A stretch of 64,000 nt of DNA from Campylobacter sp. CCUG 57310 (lineage in GTDB: Bacteria; Campylobacterota; Campylobacteria; Campylobacterales; Campylobacteraceae), in NCBI RefSeq assembly GCF_013201975.1, contig NZ_CP053845.1, forward strand, positions 868,001 to 932,000. The letters are read 5' to 3'. This document shows, piece by piece, positions 18,679-28,179 of this stretch; positions within the stretch are counted from its first letter, which is position 1, and each line of letters begins with the position of its first letter. The notes beneath the pieces were generated by a model. It was not told the origin of the DNA and did no database searches. It saw only the letters and a list, made by a program, of their open reading frames with translations. A program made the translations under genes and the position numbers.

Positions 18679-21600
18679 TTATTTTACTATGAACTCTTTT
18701 TGAGCTAAATCGTAATCGCTCATGCTCTCATCATACATATTTTCGGTAATGACCGCAGGAAGCATGCATTTGCCGCTCATCACAACTCGAAGCGGAGTGT
18801 AAAGGGTAAATGGCGTCTTATCCTTTTCGTTCACGTATCCTGAGCTAAGAGAATAGAATGTAAGCACTCTATCATCAGCTATCACGTTATGCTCCACATT
18901 TAGCGTATTTGTGATCGCTTTGGTTCTTAAATTTGGAGCTATGTTTTCGTTTATGATCTCAAAGCAAGGGCTGATTTGCTCGTTTATAACGCCGTTTCTT
19001 ATGTAATCATCGGTTTTGATCATAAGCTTAGAGTATATCACGTCATTTAGCTTAAGGTTGTTAAGATCTATCTCTTTGCCGTCTTTTCCGACAAATTTTC
19101 TCGTTATATCAAGCCCTTTTTTATCAAATTTGTGATTTATCTCAAGTGGCTTGTAAGCATAGCTTGCAACTCCAAGATATACGCTTGAACCTTTTTCAGG
19201 CACGATTGTGATCTCAGGCTTGATAGGCGTGATATTTATAGCACCGAGTCCGTCAAATTTAAATTCTTGATCGTCGCTGATAAGCTTAAATTTATTCTCG
19301 CTGCTTGTGTCTTTGATATATTCTCTAAGTGCTCTTAGTGTAAAGGCTCTCTCTTGAGTCGAGTAGAGTTTATCAACTTGTTTGATTAGATAATCCGCCA
19401 TCTCATCACTAAATGCGTTTTTCTCAAAGTGATTTGCATGTATTAGTAGCATAAATGCGGTGTTTCTTATCCTTGAGCCGAAGTTATCAGGCAGGTCGCT
19501 CTCTTTATCGTAAAAAGTTTTACTTATCTCTTTTAGCACTTTTGAGCTTTCTTTGCTTAGCCCTTCATTTTTTAAGATAGCCGCCATCAAATATCCGTCA
19601 AGCGCGCTGTTTGTGTATCTTTTTTGATCGTAAAGCGCATTTAAAACCGAGCGATCAAGCTTCTTTTGTCCGCTTAAGATATAAGCTGCGTATAGAGCTT
19701 GGAAATTGTCGTTTGAGCCAAAATTTTCAAGCCATTTTATCGCTCTTGATTTGACCGCTTTATCTATTTCAAAGCCTGATTTTTCAAGCTTTAAGATAGT
19801 ATCTATGGCATAAATCGAAGCGAAGTTGTTTGTATAGCTTAGCTCGCTCCAGTATCCAAAACTTCCGTCGCTCTTTTGCATTTTAATGAGGTCGTTAAGT
19901 CCTGCATTTAAAAATCTCTTAACATCGGCTTCATCGGCTTTTGCCTGAGCTTTGCTTTTGTCTTTATTTGTTAAAACCATATAGTTTAGCTCTAAAAGCC
20001 TTGAAGAGCGTTGCTCTGAGCATCCGTAAGGATAGTTGATAAGCTTATCGCTATTTGCCCCAAGCATGCTTTTTATAGAATTTGACGCATCTATTCTTAT
20101 GCTCTTAAAATCACTATCAAGAGTTATCGTCTTTTGCTCGCTTGCTTGGAATGATTTTGCAAAAGTACTAAGCGGATAAGGGTGTATAGCATCAAAATTT
20201 AGCTTATGACTATAAGTTTCTTTACCGTCATTTGCGCTAAATTTCAGATACGACTTGCCTGTTTCGTTTACGTCAAGTGCAACTGCTATCTTCAAATTTT
20301 GATTTGGTTTTAGGCTTATCTTATCTTTTTCGAGTTTGGCTTTTAAATTTGTCTCAAGGGTTAAATTTAGCTCCTTGGCTTCGTTTGTGGTATTTATAAC
20401 TCTTAAGATGTAGTTTATGTTATCGCCTTTTATAAAGTAAGCGCTTTGCGTAGGTTTAAGGATGATATCGTCTTTTACATCAACGGCTTTTACGCTACTG
20501 CCTAATTTATTTTCAGTTGTTGCTATGACTGCTAAATTTATCTGGGAGTTAAAGTCGCTTGGAACCTCTACATCAAAGCTAACATCTCCGTTTGCGTCGG
20601 CTTTTGCTGTTTGCATTTTGATATAGGTTTTGATGTTTTTCTTATCGACAGGGCTTGCAAATTTTGCCATTCTCATCTCCATTAGAGCCATAGCGCCGTC
20701 TCCACCGAAGCTAAGAACTTTGCCTTCTTTTTTAAATCCTGTCAAATTTGAGTAGATGTCAAAGTCAATAACGAAATCAGCAAGCATCTTGTCAAAGAAT
20801 TCAAGAGGGCTTTTTAGCTTTTGATTTGTAACCTGAAGCACTCCCTCATCAACGGCAAAGAGAGTAACTTCTGCGTTTGGATCGGTCTTTACGCTTGCTT
20901 TAAATTTGGAGTTTGATCTAACAACTTTTGGTGCATTTACACTTACGTTTAGCATTCTGTGTGATTTATCGGCTTTTGCATAAACCTTATCGTAAGTTCT
21001 AAACGGAAGCAGGTCATTATCAGCCACACGCACAATCGTAGCGCTTACATATAATCCTTCAAAGTCAAAATCAAGCTCAAATTTAGCGTTTGCGGAATTG
21101 TTTTGGATATTTACTACTTTGTATTTTTTAACTCCGTCGCTTTCAAGAGTGATGATACCAAGAGCGTTTTTAAGTACAGAACTTACATCAACGCTCATCA
21201 CGTCGCCCTTTTTGTAGCTCTTTTGATTTAGCTTGATTTGAGCTTTGGCAAGCTCTTTTGTAGGCTGCAAGGAGCTATAGTCCCAACCGCTTACGTCGAT
21301 ACGAACGCTCGCGCTATGCCCGCTTGAAACGTCGCTTATTATAACTTCATAATCGCCACTTTGCGTAAAATTATATGTAAAATTATTTGTATCTTGAGAT
21401 AAATTTTCTACTAGCTCATAAGAGCTGTTCCATCTTAACACGCCTTGACTATCAAAGTTATAACTCCAAATTTTTCTTTTTATCTCGATAGCCTTTGGAG
21501 TATCTTTTATCTCTTCTGATGTAAAAGGATCAATGCTAATGAAGCTGAAATTTACGTTTTCATTGGTATCTACGTAGTCTTTATCGGCTTTTATGCCCAC

Positions 21601-23871
21601 CATCGATTTAAAAGGATATATGGTTAAATTCTCGCTTGAACTTACGTTTTTACCGTCATCGTTTATGCTAAATACAATCGCGCCTCCGACGATACTTGCG
21701 GTATATTCAGGTCTTAAATCGGATATTTTAAAAATCTTGCTTGCCTTGCCGTTGCTATCAAGAGTTACAGGTTTTTCTATCTGGTTTAAGCTGTTGTTTT
21801 TTAGCTCGTCGTTACTAAATTTAAAGTCTTTAAATTTATCATTTTTATACTCTGTTTGATATAACTGAAGGCTTACATTTCCTTGCAAATTTGAAGCAGG
21901 AGAGCCAAAGAGATAGTTGCTTTGCAAGTCGGCTTGGATTATCTCGTCTATGCCGTAAATTTTCTTTTTAAGCGCTATGCTGTTTTTTATGCGTTGAGGA
22001 GTGAAGGACTCAACCGAAAAATTATATTCGCCTATGATTTTATTTGCAAAGATTATCTCAAATCTAAACGAGCCTGTTAGAGCCGAGTTGATAAATTCAT
22101 CGAAATTTATTACGCCAAGTTCGTTGGTCTGAAAATTTTTATTTAAGATGATTTTATTTTGCGGATCTTTGATTTTGATCTTAACCGGCATTTTTGCAAG
22201 AGCTTTAAACAGCTCGTTTTTGATGATTATCTCGCCTTTTATATTTTCTTCAGGTCTTATGATATTGCTTGCAAAATGCACGTAAGCATCGTATTTTTCG
22301 GCTCTATCGCCGGTTTGAAAATATCCGTTTGAGTTCAGCTTTTCGTTTTGAGCAAGTATTATAAACCCTTGTTCTTTTCCTAGGCTAACGGTTGCCGAAG
22401 CTATATCTTTGCCTATGTCTTTTTTATTAAATTTAAAGACACCCTCGTCGTTTGTTATGCCTGATGCGATTACGTCGTTTTTGACCGAGTAAATTTTAAC
22501 GTCGGCATTTGCCACTACCGCATTTTGGCTGAGTCTTGAAGCAAACAAAAACACTTCATCGTTTGAGACTTTTACGTTAAGTCCGATATCGCTTAGATAT
22601 ACCGCCTTTTGCGCTCTTTTATCTTTGTCGTAATAAATCGTTATGAGATATACGCCATCACCGCTATTTGGAAAATCAAGCTTTATTTTATGCTTTAAAA
22701 TTTCGTTTTTAACTCCGCCCAGCTCGTAGTTCTTGCTTGCAACTTCTTCGACATAAGAGTTTAAATTTGAGCTATTGAAATTTAAAAAATATCTATAGTT
22801 TTGCTCTTTTAGTTTTTCTACTACTACTTTGGCGGTAGGGGTATTTACGCTTTCTATGCCGATTTCGCCGATGTTTGAGATATAAAGCATATTGTCGCTA
22901 AATTTCAAAAACGGATTTAAATCGCCAAATTTTATATCAAAATCAACCCGCTCTCTTACAAGCGCATAGTCATCTCCAAAGCCTTCATTAAAGCTGATTT
23001 GATACTTGGTTTGAGGCTTAAATTCGTCACTTGTGATATCTATGAAATAATAATACCCCTCGTTTGCCATACTGTCTGAGGTGTAGTATGTTTCGCTTAC
23101 TTGAAAGCTCTCAACGCCTTGTATCTTTATAAATTTCTTGATGTTGTTATCGTAAGTTGATATCCAGTCTTTTAAATAAAGCCTAGCAGCTAGTTTGCCG
23201 CCCTCAAGACTCTTGGCTTCAAGCATATCAAGGATGAGGGTTCTTGCCTTTGGATTATCGATGAAATTTGGCTCGGAAGAGTCTTGATTAGCAGGAATTA
23301 TGTAGTCATCTTCTAAATTTCCGCCCGCTATATTTTTTAAATTTTTAGATATAAAAAATTCTAAATTTTTAGGCTCTTCAAGTATCTTTATGACAAAACC
23401 CTTGTCGCCGTTTTTTGTTATTTTGTATTTTACGTCGTGTTTGGATAGGTTGTCTTTATTGTAAATTTTTACGTTTTTTACAAATTCCTCTTCGGTTAGC
23501 TTATCGTTAAAATTTACCGAAAAATCCTTGCTTGAAAATATAAATAAAGAATCAAGTATAAAATTTCCTCCATAAAAATTAATCGAAGATTCGCTATTTT
23601 TGCATGTATAATCAACCCCTTTTCTAAAGCCGTTTTTTGGATATACGATCAGGTAGTCTTGCGCATATTCATATACGGCATCAAGCTCTGGAGCGCACTC
23701 TAAAAGCTTTTTATGCGTTATGGTGCCGATTTGCGATTTTTTAAACGGCTTATCTTTTGATATGCCAAGCATTATGCTTTCGCCGTCGGCATTTTTAAGC
23801 TCACCCGTCAGGATAAAAGCATTGAGATTAAAAGCTAGCAAAAGCATAGCCAGCAAAGACCTTAAAAGCAT
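18679..23871 (-). CDS. periplasmic bacterial alpha-2-macroglobulin (YfhM-like)
   Basis: 1730-aa protease-trapping protein. It starts with a signal peptide (MLLRSLLAMLLLAFNLNA) and consists of repeated MG domains, an alpha-2-macroglobulin family region (VDEGVLQVTN) and a thioester domain. The thioester motif is intact: GCSEQ, with the Cys near residue 1283, followed by an alpha-toroid (SYTNNFASIYAIDTILKL). E. coli YfhM is a lipoprotein, but no lipobox Cys is present here, so this protein is probably free in the periplasm. The start overlaps the end of pbpC by one base (TAATG type), and the pair matches the known functional partnership in which the macroglobulin guards the envelope while PBP1C repairs the wall. 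Confidence 0.94.
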   Translation of the reverse strand: MLLRSLLAMLLLAFNLNAFILTGELKNADGESIMLGISKDKPFKKSQIGTITHKKLLECAPELDAVYEYAQDYLIVYPKNGFRKGVDYTCKNSESSINFYGGNFILDSLFIFSSKDFSVNFNDKLTEEEFVKNVKIYNKDNLSKHDVKYKITKNGDKGFVIKILEEPKNLEFFISKNLKNIAGGNLEDDYIIPANQDSSEPNFIDNPKARTLILDMLEAKSLEGGKLAARLYLKDWISTYDNNIKKFIKIQGVESFQVSETYYTSDSMANEGYYYFIDITSDEFKPQTKYQISFNEGFGDDYALVRERVDFDIKFGDLNPFLKFSDNMLYISNIGEIGIESVNTPTAKVVVEKLKEQNYRYFLNFNSSNLNSYVEEVASKNYELGGVKNEILKHKIKLDFPNSGDGVYLITIYYDKDKRAQKAVYLSDIGLNVKVSNDEVFLFASRLSQNAVVANADVKIYSVKNDVIASGITNDEGVFKFNKKDIGKDIASATVSLGKEQGFIILAQNEKLNSNGYFQTGDRAEKYDAYVHFASNIIRPEENIKGEIIIKNELFKALAKMPVKIKIKDPQNKIILNKNFQTNELGVINFDEFINSALTGSFRFEIIFANKIIGEYNFSVESFTPQRIKNSIALKKKIYGIDEIIQADLQSNYLFGSPASNLQGNVSLQLYQTEYKNDKFKDFKFSNDELKNNSLNQIEKPVTLDSNGKASKIFKISDLRPEYTASIVGGAIVFSINDDGKNVSSSENLTIYPFKSMVGIKADKDYVDTNENVNFSFISIDPFTSEEIKDTPKAIEIKRKIWSYNFDSQGVLRWNSSYELVENLSQDTNNFTYNFTQSGDYEVIISDVSSGHSASVRIDVSGWDYSSLQPTKELAKAQIKLNQKSYKKGDVMSVDVSSVLKNALGIITLESDGVKKYKVVNIQNNSANAKFELDFDFEGLYVSATIVRVADNDLLPFRTYDKVYAKADKSHRMLNVSVNAPKVVRSNSKFKASVKTDPNAEVTLFAVDEGVLQVTNQKLKSPLEFFDKMLADFVIDFDIYSNLTGFKKEGKVLSFGGDGAMALMEMRMAKFASPVDKKNIKTYIKMQTAKADANGDVSFDVEVPSDFNSQINLAVIATTENKLGSSVKAVDVKDDIILKPTQSAYFIKGDNINYILRVINTTNEAKELNLTLETNLKAKLEKDKISLKPNQNLKIAVALDVNETGKSYLKFSANDGKETYSHKLNFDAIHPYPLSTFAKSFQASEQKTITLDSDFKSIRIDASNSIKSMLGANSDKLINYPYGCSEQRSSRLLELNYMVLTNKDKSKAQAKADEADVKRFLNAGLNDLIKMQKSDGSFGYWSELSYTNNFASIYAIDTILKLEKSGFEIDKAVKSRAIKWLENFGSNDNFQALYAAYILSGQKKLDRSVLNALYDQKRYTNSALDGYLMAAILKNEGLSKESSKVLKEISKTFYDKESDLPDNFGSRIRNTAFMLLIHANHFEKNAFSDEMADYLIKQVDKLYSTQERAFTLRALREYIKDTSSENKFKLISDDQEFKFDGLGAINITPIKPEITIVPEKGSSVYLGVASYAYKPLEINHKFDKKGLDITRKFVGKDGKEIDLNNLKLNDVIYSKLMIKTDDYIRNGVINEQISPCFEIINENIAPNLRTKAITNTLNVEHNVIADDRVLTFYSLSSGYVNEKDKTPFTLYTPLRVVMSGKCMLPAVITENMYDESMSDYDLAQKEFIVK

Positions 23872-26039
23872 TAAAACCTCCTTATTTCGATATTTACTTC
23901 ACTTAAATTTGAATTTTCATCCAGACATCCGATCTTGTGCTTGCCAAAATCTAAAAACAGCATATTATCCATGCCGTTTTGGCTTTTTTGCCATTCGTTT
24001 TGATTTAATTTATAATAAATTTCATCACCGATATATGCGTAACATTTTAGCACAACTTTAGTTGCATTATCGTCACTTAATAAAATTTGATTGTTAAACG
24101 GTGCAGCTATCAGTGGTCTAAATTTTTTAAACTCATCGTAGCAAGGGCTGTTTAGCAAATCATCTTTTGAAATTTGGTTATTTTTAAGCAAAAACGCTAT
24201 CTCTTCGCTACGAATCATCTTGCACTTATCCTTTGGTAAAACTCCCTTGATGAGCTCGTCTTCTTGTTTGTTTCTGCACTCTTTAAACGCAAAAGCGTCA
24301 AGGCAGGTAGGCTCATAATCTATATTTTCGGGTCTATTTATAAAGCTTAAATTTTCTCTTTGCGCAAGTAGCTTAAATATATCAAAAACAGCCCTTGAAG
24401 CATCGTGAATTCCGCTTAGATTGTCCGTCTTTTTGCCGTTAAAATTTCCAAACCAAACAGCCACGGTATAGTTTTTATTAACTCCAATGGCGTATATGTC
24501 GCGTGAGCCGTAGCTTGTACCCGTCTTAAAAGCTATTTGCGGAGTATCTTTGGCGTATTGCCATATCATCCCAAGGTAAGCTCTTGATGCGCTTGAGAGC
24601 ATTTTAGCGGTTAAAAACGCACTTTGCGGGCTTATTAGCTGCATGTCTTTATCTATGATTTTGCCCGCTACTTCAAGCGGTTTTAGCCTGCCTTCGTTTG
24701 CGTAGATAGTGTAAAGATGAGCTAAGTTTAAAAGACTCATTTCAGCGCTTCCTAAGGCTATACTCTCGCCGTAAAATTCCTTACTTTTTTGGACTAAATT
24801 TAGCCTTTTAAGCAGCTCGTAAAGAGAATTTTCTCCAAGTTTATTGTTTAAAATTACAGAGGGGATATTTAGGCTAAGAGCAAGCGCTTCGGTAGCCGAA
24901 ACCAGTCCTAGAAATTCGTTGTCATAGTTCTTGGGAACGTATTCTCCAAGGAAAATTTCCGTATCTATCATCTGCATTTTAGGCGTTATAATCCCCTCGT
25001 CAAGCCCAAGTGAAAATATAAAAGGCTTTAGAGTTGAGCCCACGTTTCTACTCATTAAAACTCCGTCGTTTTGCCCCTCAAGCGCTCTTTCGTCATGTGA
25101 GCCCACATAGGCTATAACGCTCATATTTTCATTGTCTATTATGATTCCTGCGGCATTATGAGCCTTTTTTTGGATAAGAGAATTTGCCGTAAATTTTAGA
25201 TTCGTATTTAAAATTTTTTGGAAACCAAGATCTAAATTTGAGTTTGATATACCGCTTTTTAGAGCGATTTGAGAGTATTGCTTGGCCTCAAAAGGGGCGC
25301 TAAATCTTTGGTTTTTAAAAGGCTCTTGTTTGGCTCTGCTAAATCCGCTCTTATCTATCACTTTAGCTTCGTAAAGTAGCTTTACGACACGGTTTTTAAG
25401 CGAGTTTATATTTGATTTTTTATCAAGACGATTTGCATTTGGGTTTTTAGGAATCGTGCTAAGAAGAGCCATTTGAGCAATGCTTAGATCTTTTAGATTT
25501 TTATTAAAATAAAACCTCGCAGCCGCCCCAACGCCTTCTATATTGCCGCCATAAGGAGCGAGATTGAAATAAAATTTTAAAATTTCATCTTTTGTGTAGT
25601 GCCATTCAAGCTGAAAGGCGGTAAAAATTTCTTTGATTTTATTGGTGTATGTCCGCTCTTTTGGACTCATCATGCGGGCTACTTGCATTGTTATGGTTGA
25701 AGCTCCTATGCGGTTTTTGTGGGTTAAATTATGAAGTGCTGCCCTAGCCATTGAAAAAGGATTAAAGCCAAAATGGTAGTAGAAGTATCTATCCTCAAAG
25801 AGCAAAACGCTATCTTTTAGCACTTTTGGTATGTTTTGAGCGTCAAAACGCCAAATTTCATCCTTGCTCGGACGCATTGTGATTATCTTGCCGTGTTTAT
25901 CAAATATAATTACCGAATTTTCTCTTTTTAAAGCGTTTTTATTAAGTGGATAGGCGTAGTCCAGCACCAAAAACAGCGCAAAACAAATGGCGCAAAAAAT
26001 TGCTGTATAGATGAAAGGCTTGATTAATTTTTTATTCAT
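23871..26039 (-). CDS. pbpC: penicillin-binding protein 1C
   Basis: Bifunctional peptidoglycan glycosyltransferase/transpeptidase-type protein, 722 aa, anchored by an N-terminal helix (residues 8-28). The GT51 domain has the catalytic Glu in LLFEDRYFYYHFG and the RIGASTITMQVARM motif. The transpeptidase domain has SxxK as STLK (MSRNVGSTLKPF), SxN as SLN and KTG as KTGTS. A short BiPBP_C-like tail with cysteines follows. It is co-transcribed with the macroglobulin gene and divergent from fumC. Confidence 0.95.
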   Translation of the reverse strand: MNKKLIKPFIYTAIFCAICFALFLVLDYAYPLNKNALKRENSVIIFDKHGKIITMRPSKDEIWRFDAQNIPKVLKDSVLLFEDRYFYYHFGFNPFSMARAALHNLTHKNRIGASTITMQVARMMSPKERTYTNKIKEIFTAFQLEWHYTKDEILKFYFNLAPYGGNIEGVGAAARFYFNKNLKDLSIAQMALLSTIPKNPNANRLDKKSNINSLKNRVVKLLYEAKVIDKSGFSRAKQEPFKNQRFSAPFEAKQYSQIALKSGISNSNLDLGFQKILNTNLKFTANSLIQKKAHNAAGIIIDNENMSVIAYVGSHDERALEGQNDGVLMSRNVGSTLKPFIFSLGLDEGIITPKMQMIDTEIFLGEYVPKNYDNEFLGLVSATEALALSLNIPSVILNNKLGENSLYELLKRLNLVQKSKEFYGESIALGSAEMSLLNLAHLYTIYANEGRLKPLEVAGKIIDKDMQLISPQSAFLTAKMLSSASRAYLGMIWQYAKDTPQIAFKTGTSYGSRDIYAIGVNKNYTVAVWFGNFNGKKTDNLSGIHDASRAVFDIFKLLAQRENLSFINRPENIDYEPTCLDAFAFKECRNKQEDELIKGVLPKDKCKMIRSEEIAFLLKNNQISKDDLLNSPCYDEFKKFRPLIAAPFNNQILLSDDNATKVVLKCYAYIGDEIYYKLNQNEWQKSQNGMDNMLFLDFGKHKIGCLDENSNLSEVNIEIRRF

Positions 26040-26128
26040 TGTAAAATTATATCAGATTTTATGATTTGGATTAAATTTATAAAATATCATATATAATTAC
26101 TAAAATTAATTTTTTTAAAAGGAAAGAC

Positions 26129-27526
26129 ATGGATTACCGCATAGAAAAAGACACTATGGGCGAAATTCAGGTGCCAAACGATAAGTATTGGGGCGCTCAA
26201 ACCGAAAGAAGTTTTGAGAATTTTAAAATAGGCGAAGAGAAGATGCCAAAAGAGGTCATTAAAGGCTTTGCGTATCTTAAAAAAGCTTGCGCCATAGTCA
26301 ATCACAAGTTAAACAGGCTTGATGAGGCAAAAACCAAAGCCATATCACAAGCCTGCGATGAGATTATAGACGGCAAACTGTGCGGAAATTTCCCTCTTGT
26401 AGTCTGGCAGACAGGTTCAGGCACGCAGTCAAACATGAACCTAAATGAAGTTATCGCAAACAGAGCCACTGAAATTTTAGGAGAGGACTTTAGAGTAAAA
26501 AAACTCGTTCATCCAAACGATGACGTAAACAAGGGTCAAAGCTCAAACGACACCTATCCGACCGCGATGAGAATAGCCTTTGTGATAGAGCTTCAAAAGC
26601 AGCTTTTGCCAGCTATTAGCAAGCTTAAAAAGACTTTAGAGAGCAAGAGCGAGAAATTTAAAGATATAGTCAAAATAGGGCGCACGCACCTTCAAGACGC
26701 TACTCCGCTAACACTTGGACAAGAGCTTAGCGGATATGTCGAGATGCTAAGAAAAGCGCAGCTTCAAGTAAATGACTCGATGAAATATCTTTGTGAGCTT
26801 GCTATCGGCGGAACCGCCGTAGGGACGGGACTAAATTCGCACCCTGAGTTCTCAAATTTAGTAAGCGAAGAGTTAAACAATCTAACTAAAAGCGAGTTTA
26901 AATTTATCTCTCATCCGAATAAATTTCACGGGCTTACAAGCCATGACGGCGAGGTGTTTTTAAGCGGTGCGCTTGATGGACTAGCCGCAAATTTGATGAA
27001 AATCGCAAACGACATAAGATGGCTTGCAAGCGGTCCAAGATGCGGTATAGGCGAAATTTTTATCCCTGAAAACGAGCCAGGAAGCTCCATAATGCCGGGC
27101 AAAGTAAATCCGACGCAGTGCGAAGCGATGACGATGGTATCGGTTCAAGTCATGGCAAATCATTTTGCGGTAACTCTTAGCGCCTCTCAAGGAAATTTCG
27201 AGCTAAATGTGTTTAAACCGGTGCTTACTTATAACTTGCTTCAATCAATCAGACTTTTAAGCGATGCGATGATAAGCTTTAACGATCACTGTGCTGTGGG
27301 GATTGAGCCGAATTTAAAAGTGATAGACGGCTATTTGCACGGCTCGCTTATGCTAGTAACTGCGCTAAATCCTTATATAGGATATGAAAATGCGGCTAAA
27401 ATAGCTAAAACCGCTCATCAAAACGGCACCACGCTAAAAGAAGAGGCTGTAAATTTAGGAATTTTAACAGCTGAAGAATTTGACAAATACGTTCGTCCAG
27501 AAGAGATGACCTATCCTAAAAAATAG
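26129..27526 (+). CDS. fumC: fumarate hydratase, class II
   Basis: TCA-cycle interconversion of fumarate and malate by the oxygen-stable, iron-sulfur-free enzyme. The 465-aa protein has the family signature [13 protein letters not shown], the active-site [10 protein letters not shown] and the [18 protein letters not shown] stretch. AAAGGA precedes ATG 26129. It is monocistronic and followed by a long hairpin. Confidence 0.97.
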   Translation: MDYRIEKDTMGEIQVPNDKYWGAQTERSFENFKIGEEKMPKEVIKGFAYLKKACAIVNHKLNRLDEAKTKAISQACDEIIDGKLCGNFPLVVWQTGSGTQSNMNLNEVIANRATEILGEDFRVKKLVHPNDDVNKGQSSNDTYPTAMRIAFVIELQKQLLPAISKLKKTLESKSEKFKDIVKIGRTHLQDATPLTLGQELSGYVEMLRKAQLQVNDSMKYLCELAIGGTAVGTGLNSHPEFSNLVSEELNNLTKSEFKFISHPNKFHGLTSHDGEVFLSGALDGLAANLMKIANDIRWLASGPRCGIGEIFIPENEPGSSIMPGKVNPTQCEAMTMVSVQVMANHFAVTLSASQGNFELNVFKPVLTYNLLQSIRLLSDAMISFNDHCAVGIEPNLKVIDGYLHGSLMLVTALNPYIGYENAAKIAKTAHQNGTTLKEEAVNLGILTAEEFDKYVRPEEMTYPKK

Positions 27527-27530
27527 ACTT

Positions 27531-27567
27531 AATTTTACCTCGCTTAATGCTTTGGCGAGGTAAAATT
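27531..27567 (+). terminator. hairpin after fumC
   Basis: AATTTTACCTCGC (27531-27543) pairs with GCGAGGTAAAATT (27555-27567), a 13-bp stem. Only a short T stretch follows, so termination efficiency is uncertain. Confidence 0.6.
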
Positions 27568-27577
27568 TAAAAACCTC

Positions 27578-27604
27578 TAAAATTTCGCCTTAAATTTCCG
27601 ATTT
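27578..27604 (+). promoter_or_regulatory. sigma28 (FliA)-type promoter
   Basis: TAAA (27578-27581), exactly 15 bases, then TCCGATTT (27597-27604). This fits the flagellar sigma28 pattern TAAA-N15-(G)CCGATAA and its Campylobacter form CGATWT. The predicted start is about 15 bases before the ATG of the 95-aa gene downstream. The box upstream of flaG in this window has the same spacing. Confidence 0.65.
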
Positions 27605-27627
27605 ATTTGCTAGATTAAGGACTTGAT

Positions 27628-27915
27628 ATGAATATAAATTTAAATTTAAGCGGATTTAACTTCTATGCTCCTAAGGGACATCAGAATTTGGATAAGGCAA
27701 AACAGCTTTCAAGTGAAATTTTAACCTCTTCAAACGAGAGTAGCGACGAAATGATAAAAAAGCTAAAAGAGATCTTAAAAGAGCTCAGTAAAAACGAAAA
27801 TCCCTATGCAAAAGAGATGCTAAAGAGCTTAAGTATCCAAAGCGCTACTATAAACGGCAAAATTTTACAGATAAACTCTCAAATTTTAAAGATTATGCAG
27901 CAAAAATTAAGTTAA
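27628..27915 (+). CDS. 95-aa helical protein, probably flagellar-regulon
   Basis: Small hydrophilic protein with no signal peptide and no membrane segment. The N-terminus is short and Asn-rich (MNINLNLSGFNFYAPKG), and about residues 22-92 are predicted amphipathic helix (EMIKKLKEILKELSK ...). AAGGA sits seven bases before the ATG. I recognise no family. The sigma28-type promoter directly upstream suggests expression with late flagellar genes. In C. jejuni such genes include small proteins secreted through the flagellar export apparatus, and a disordered N-terminus plus helical body would suit that. Function is inferred from context only. Confidence 0.7.
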   Translation: MNINLNLSGFNFYAPKGHQNLDKAKQLSSEILTSSNESSDEMIKKLKEILKELSKNENPYAKEMLKSLSIQSATINGKILQINSQILKIMQQKLS

Positions 27916-28179
27916 TATCAAATAAAATCTTAAAAATTTACTCATAATATTGCAAATTCTTAATTTAAAATTAATTGCTAATTTAGATTATATTCGCAAA
28001 ATCAGAATTATTTGTTATATATACTTATTTGTATTTCAAAGAAACTATTTGAAAATTTTATTTTAAAATATAATTATGTTTTAATATTATTGATAAGTAA
28101 GATTTTGGTAAAATTGAATGAAAATTACTCTTATCTATTGATTGGTTTAAATTCTTAATTTAGAGTAAGATTTTTATTC
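27916..28179. other. AT-rich intergenic stretch, nothing identified
   Basis: 264 bp between two converging genes. It is strongly AT-rich with no ORF that has a ribosome-binding site. The only structure noticed is a weak inverted repeat TTACTCT ... AGAGTAA near 28120-28165 with a long loop. I see no promoter or RNA gene that I would defend. Confidence 0.5.
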
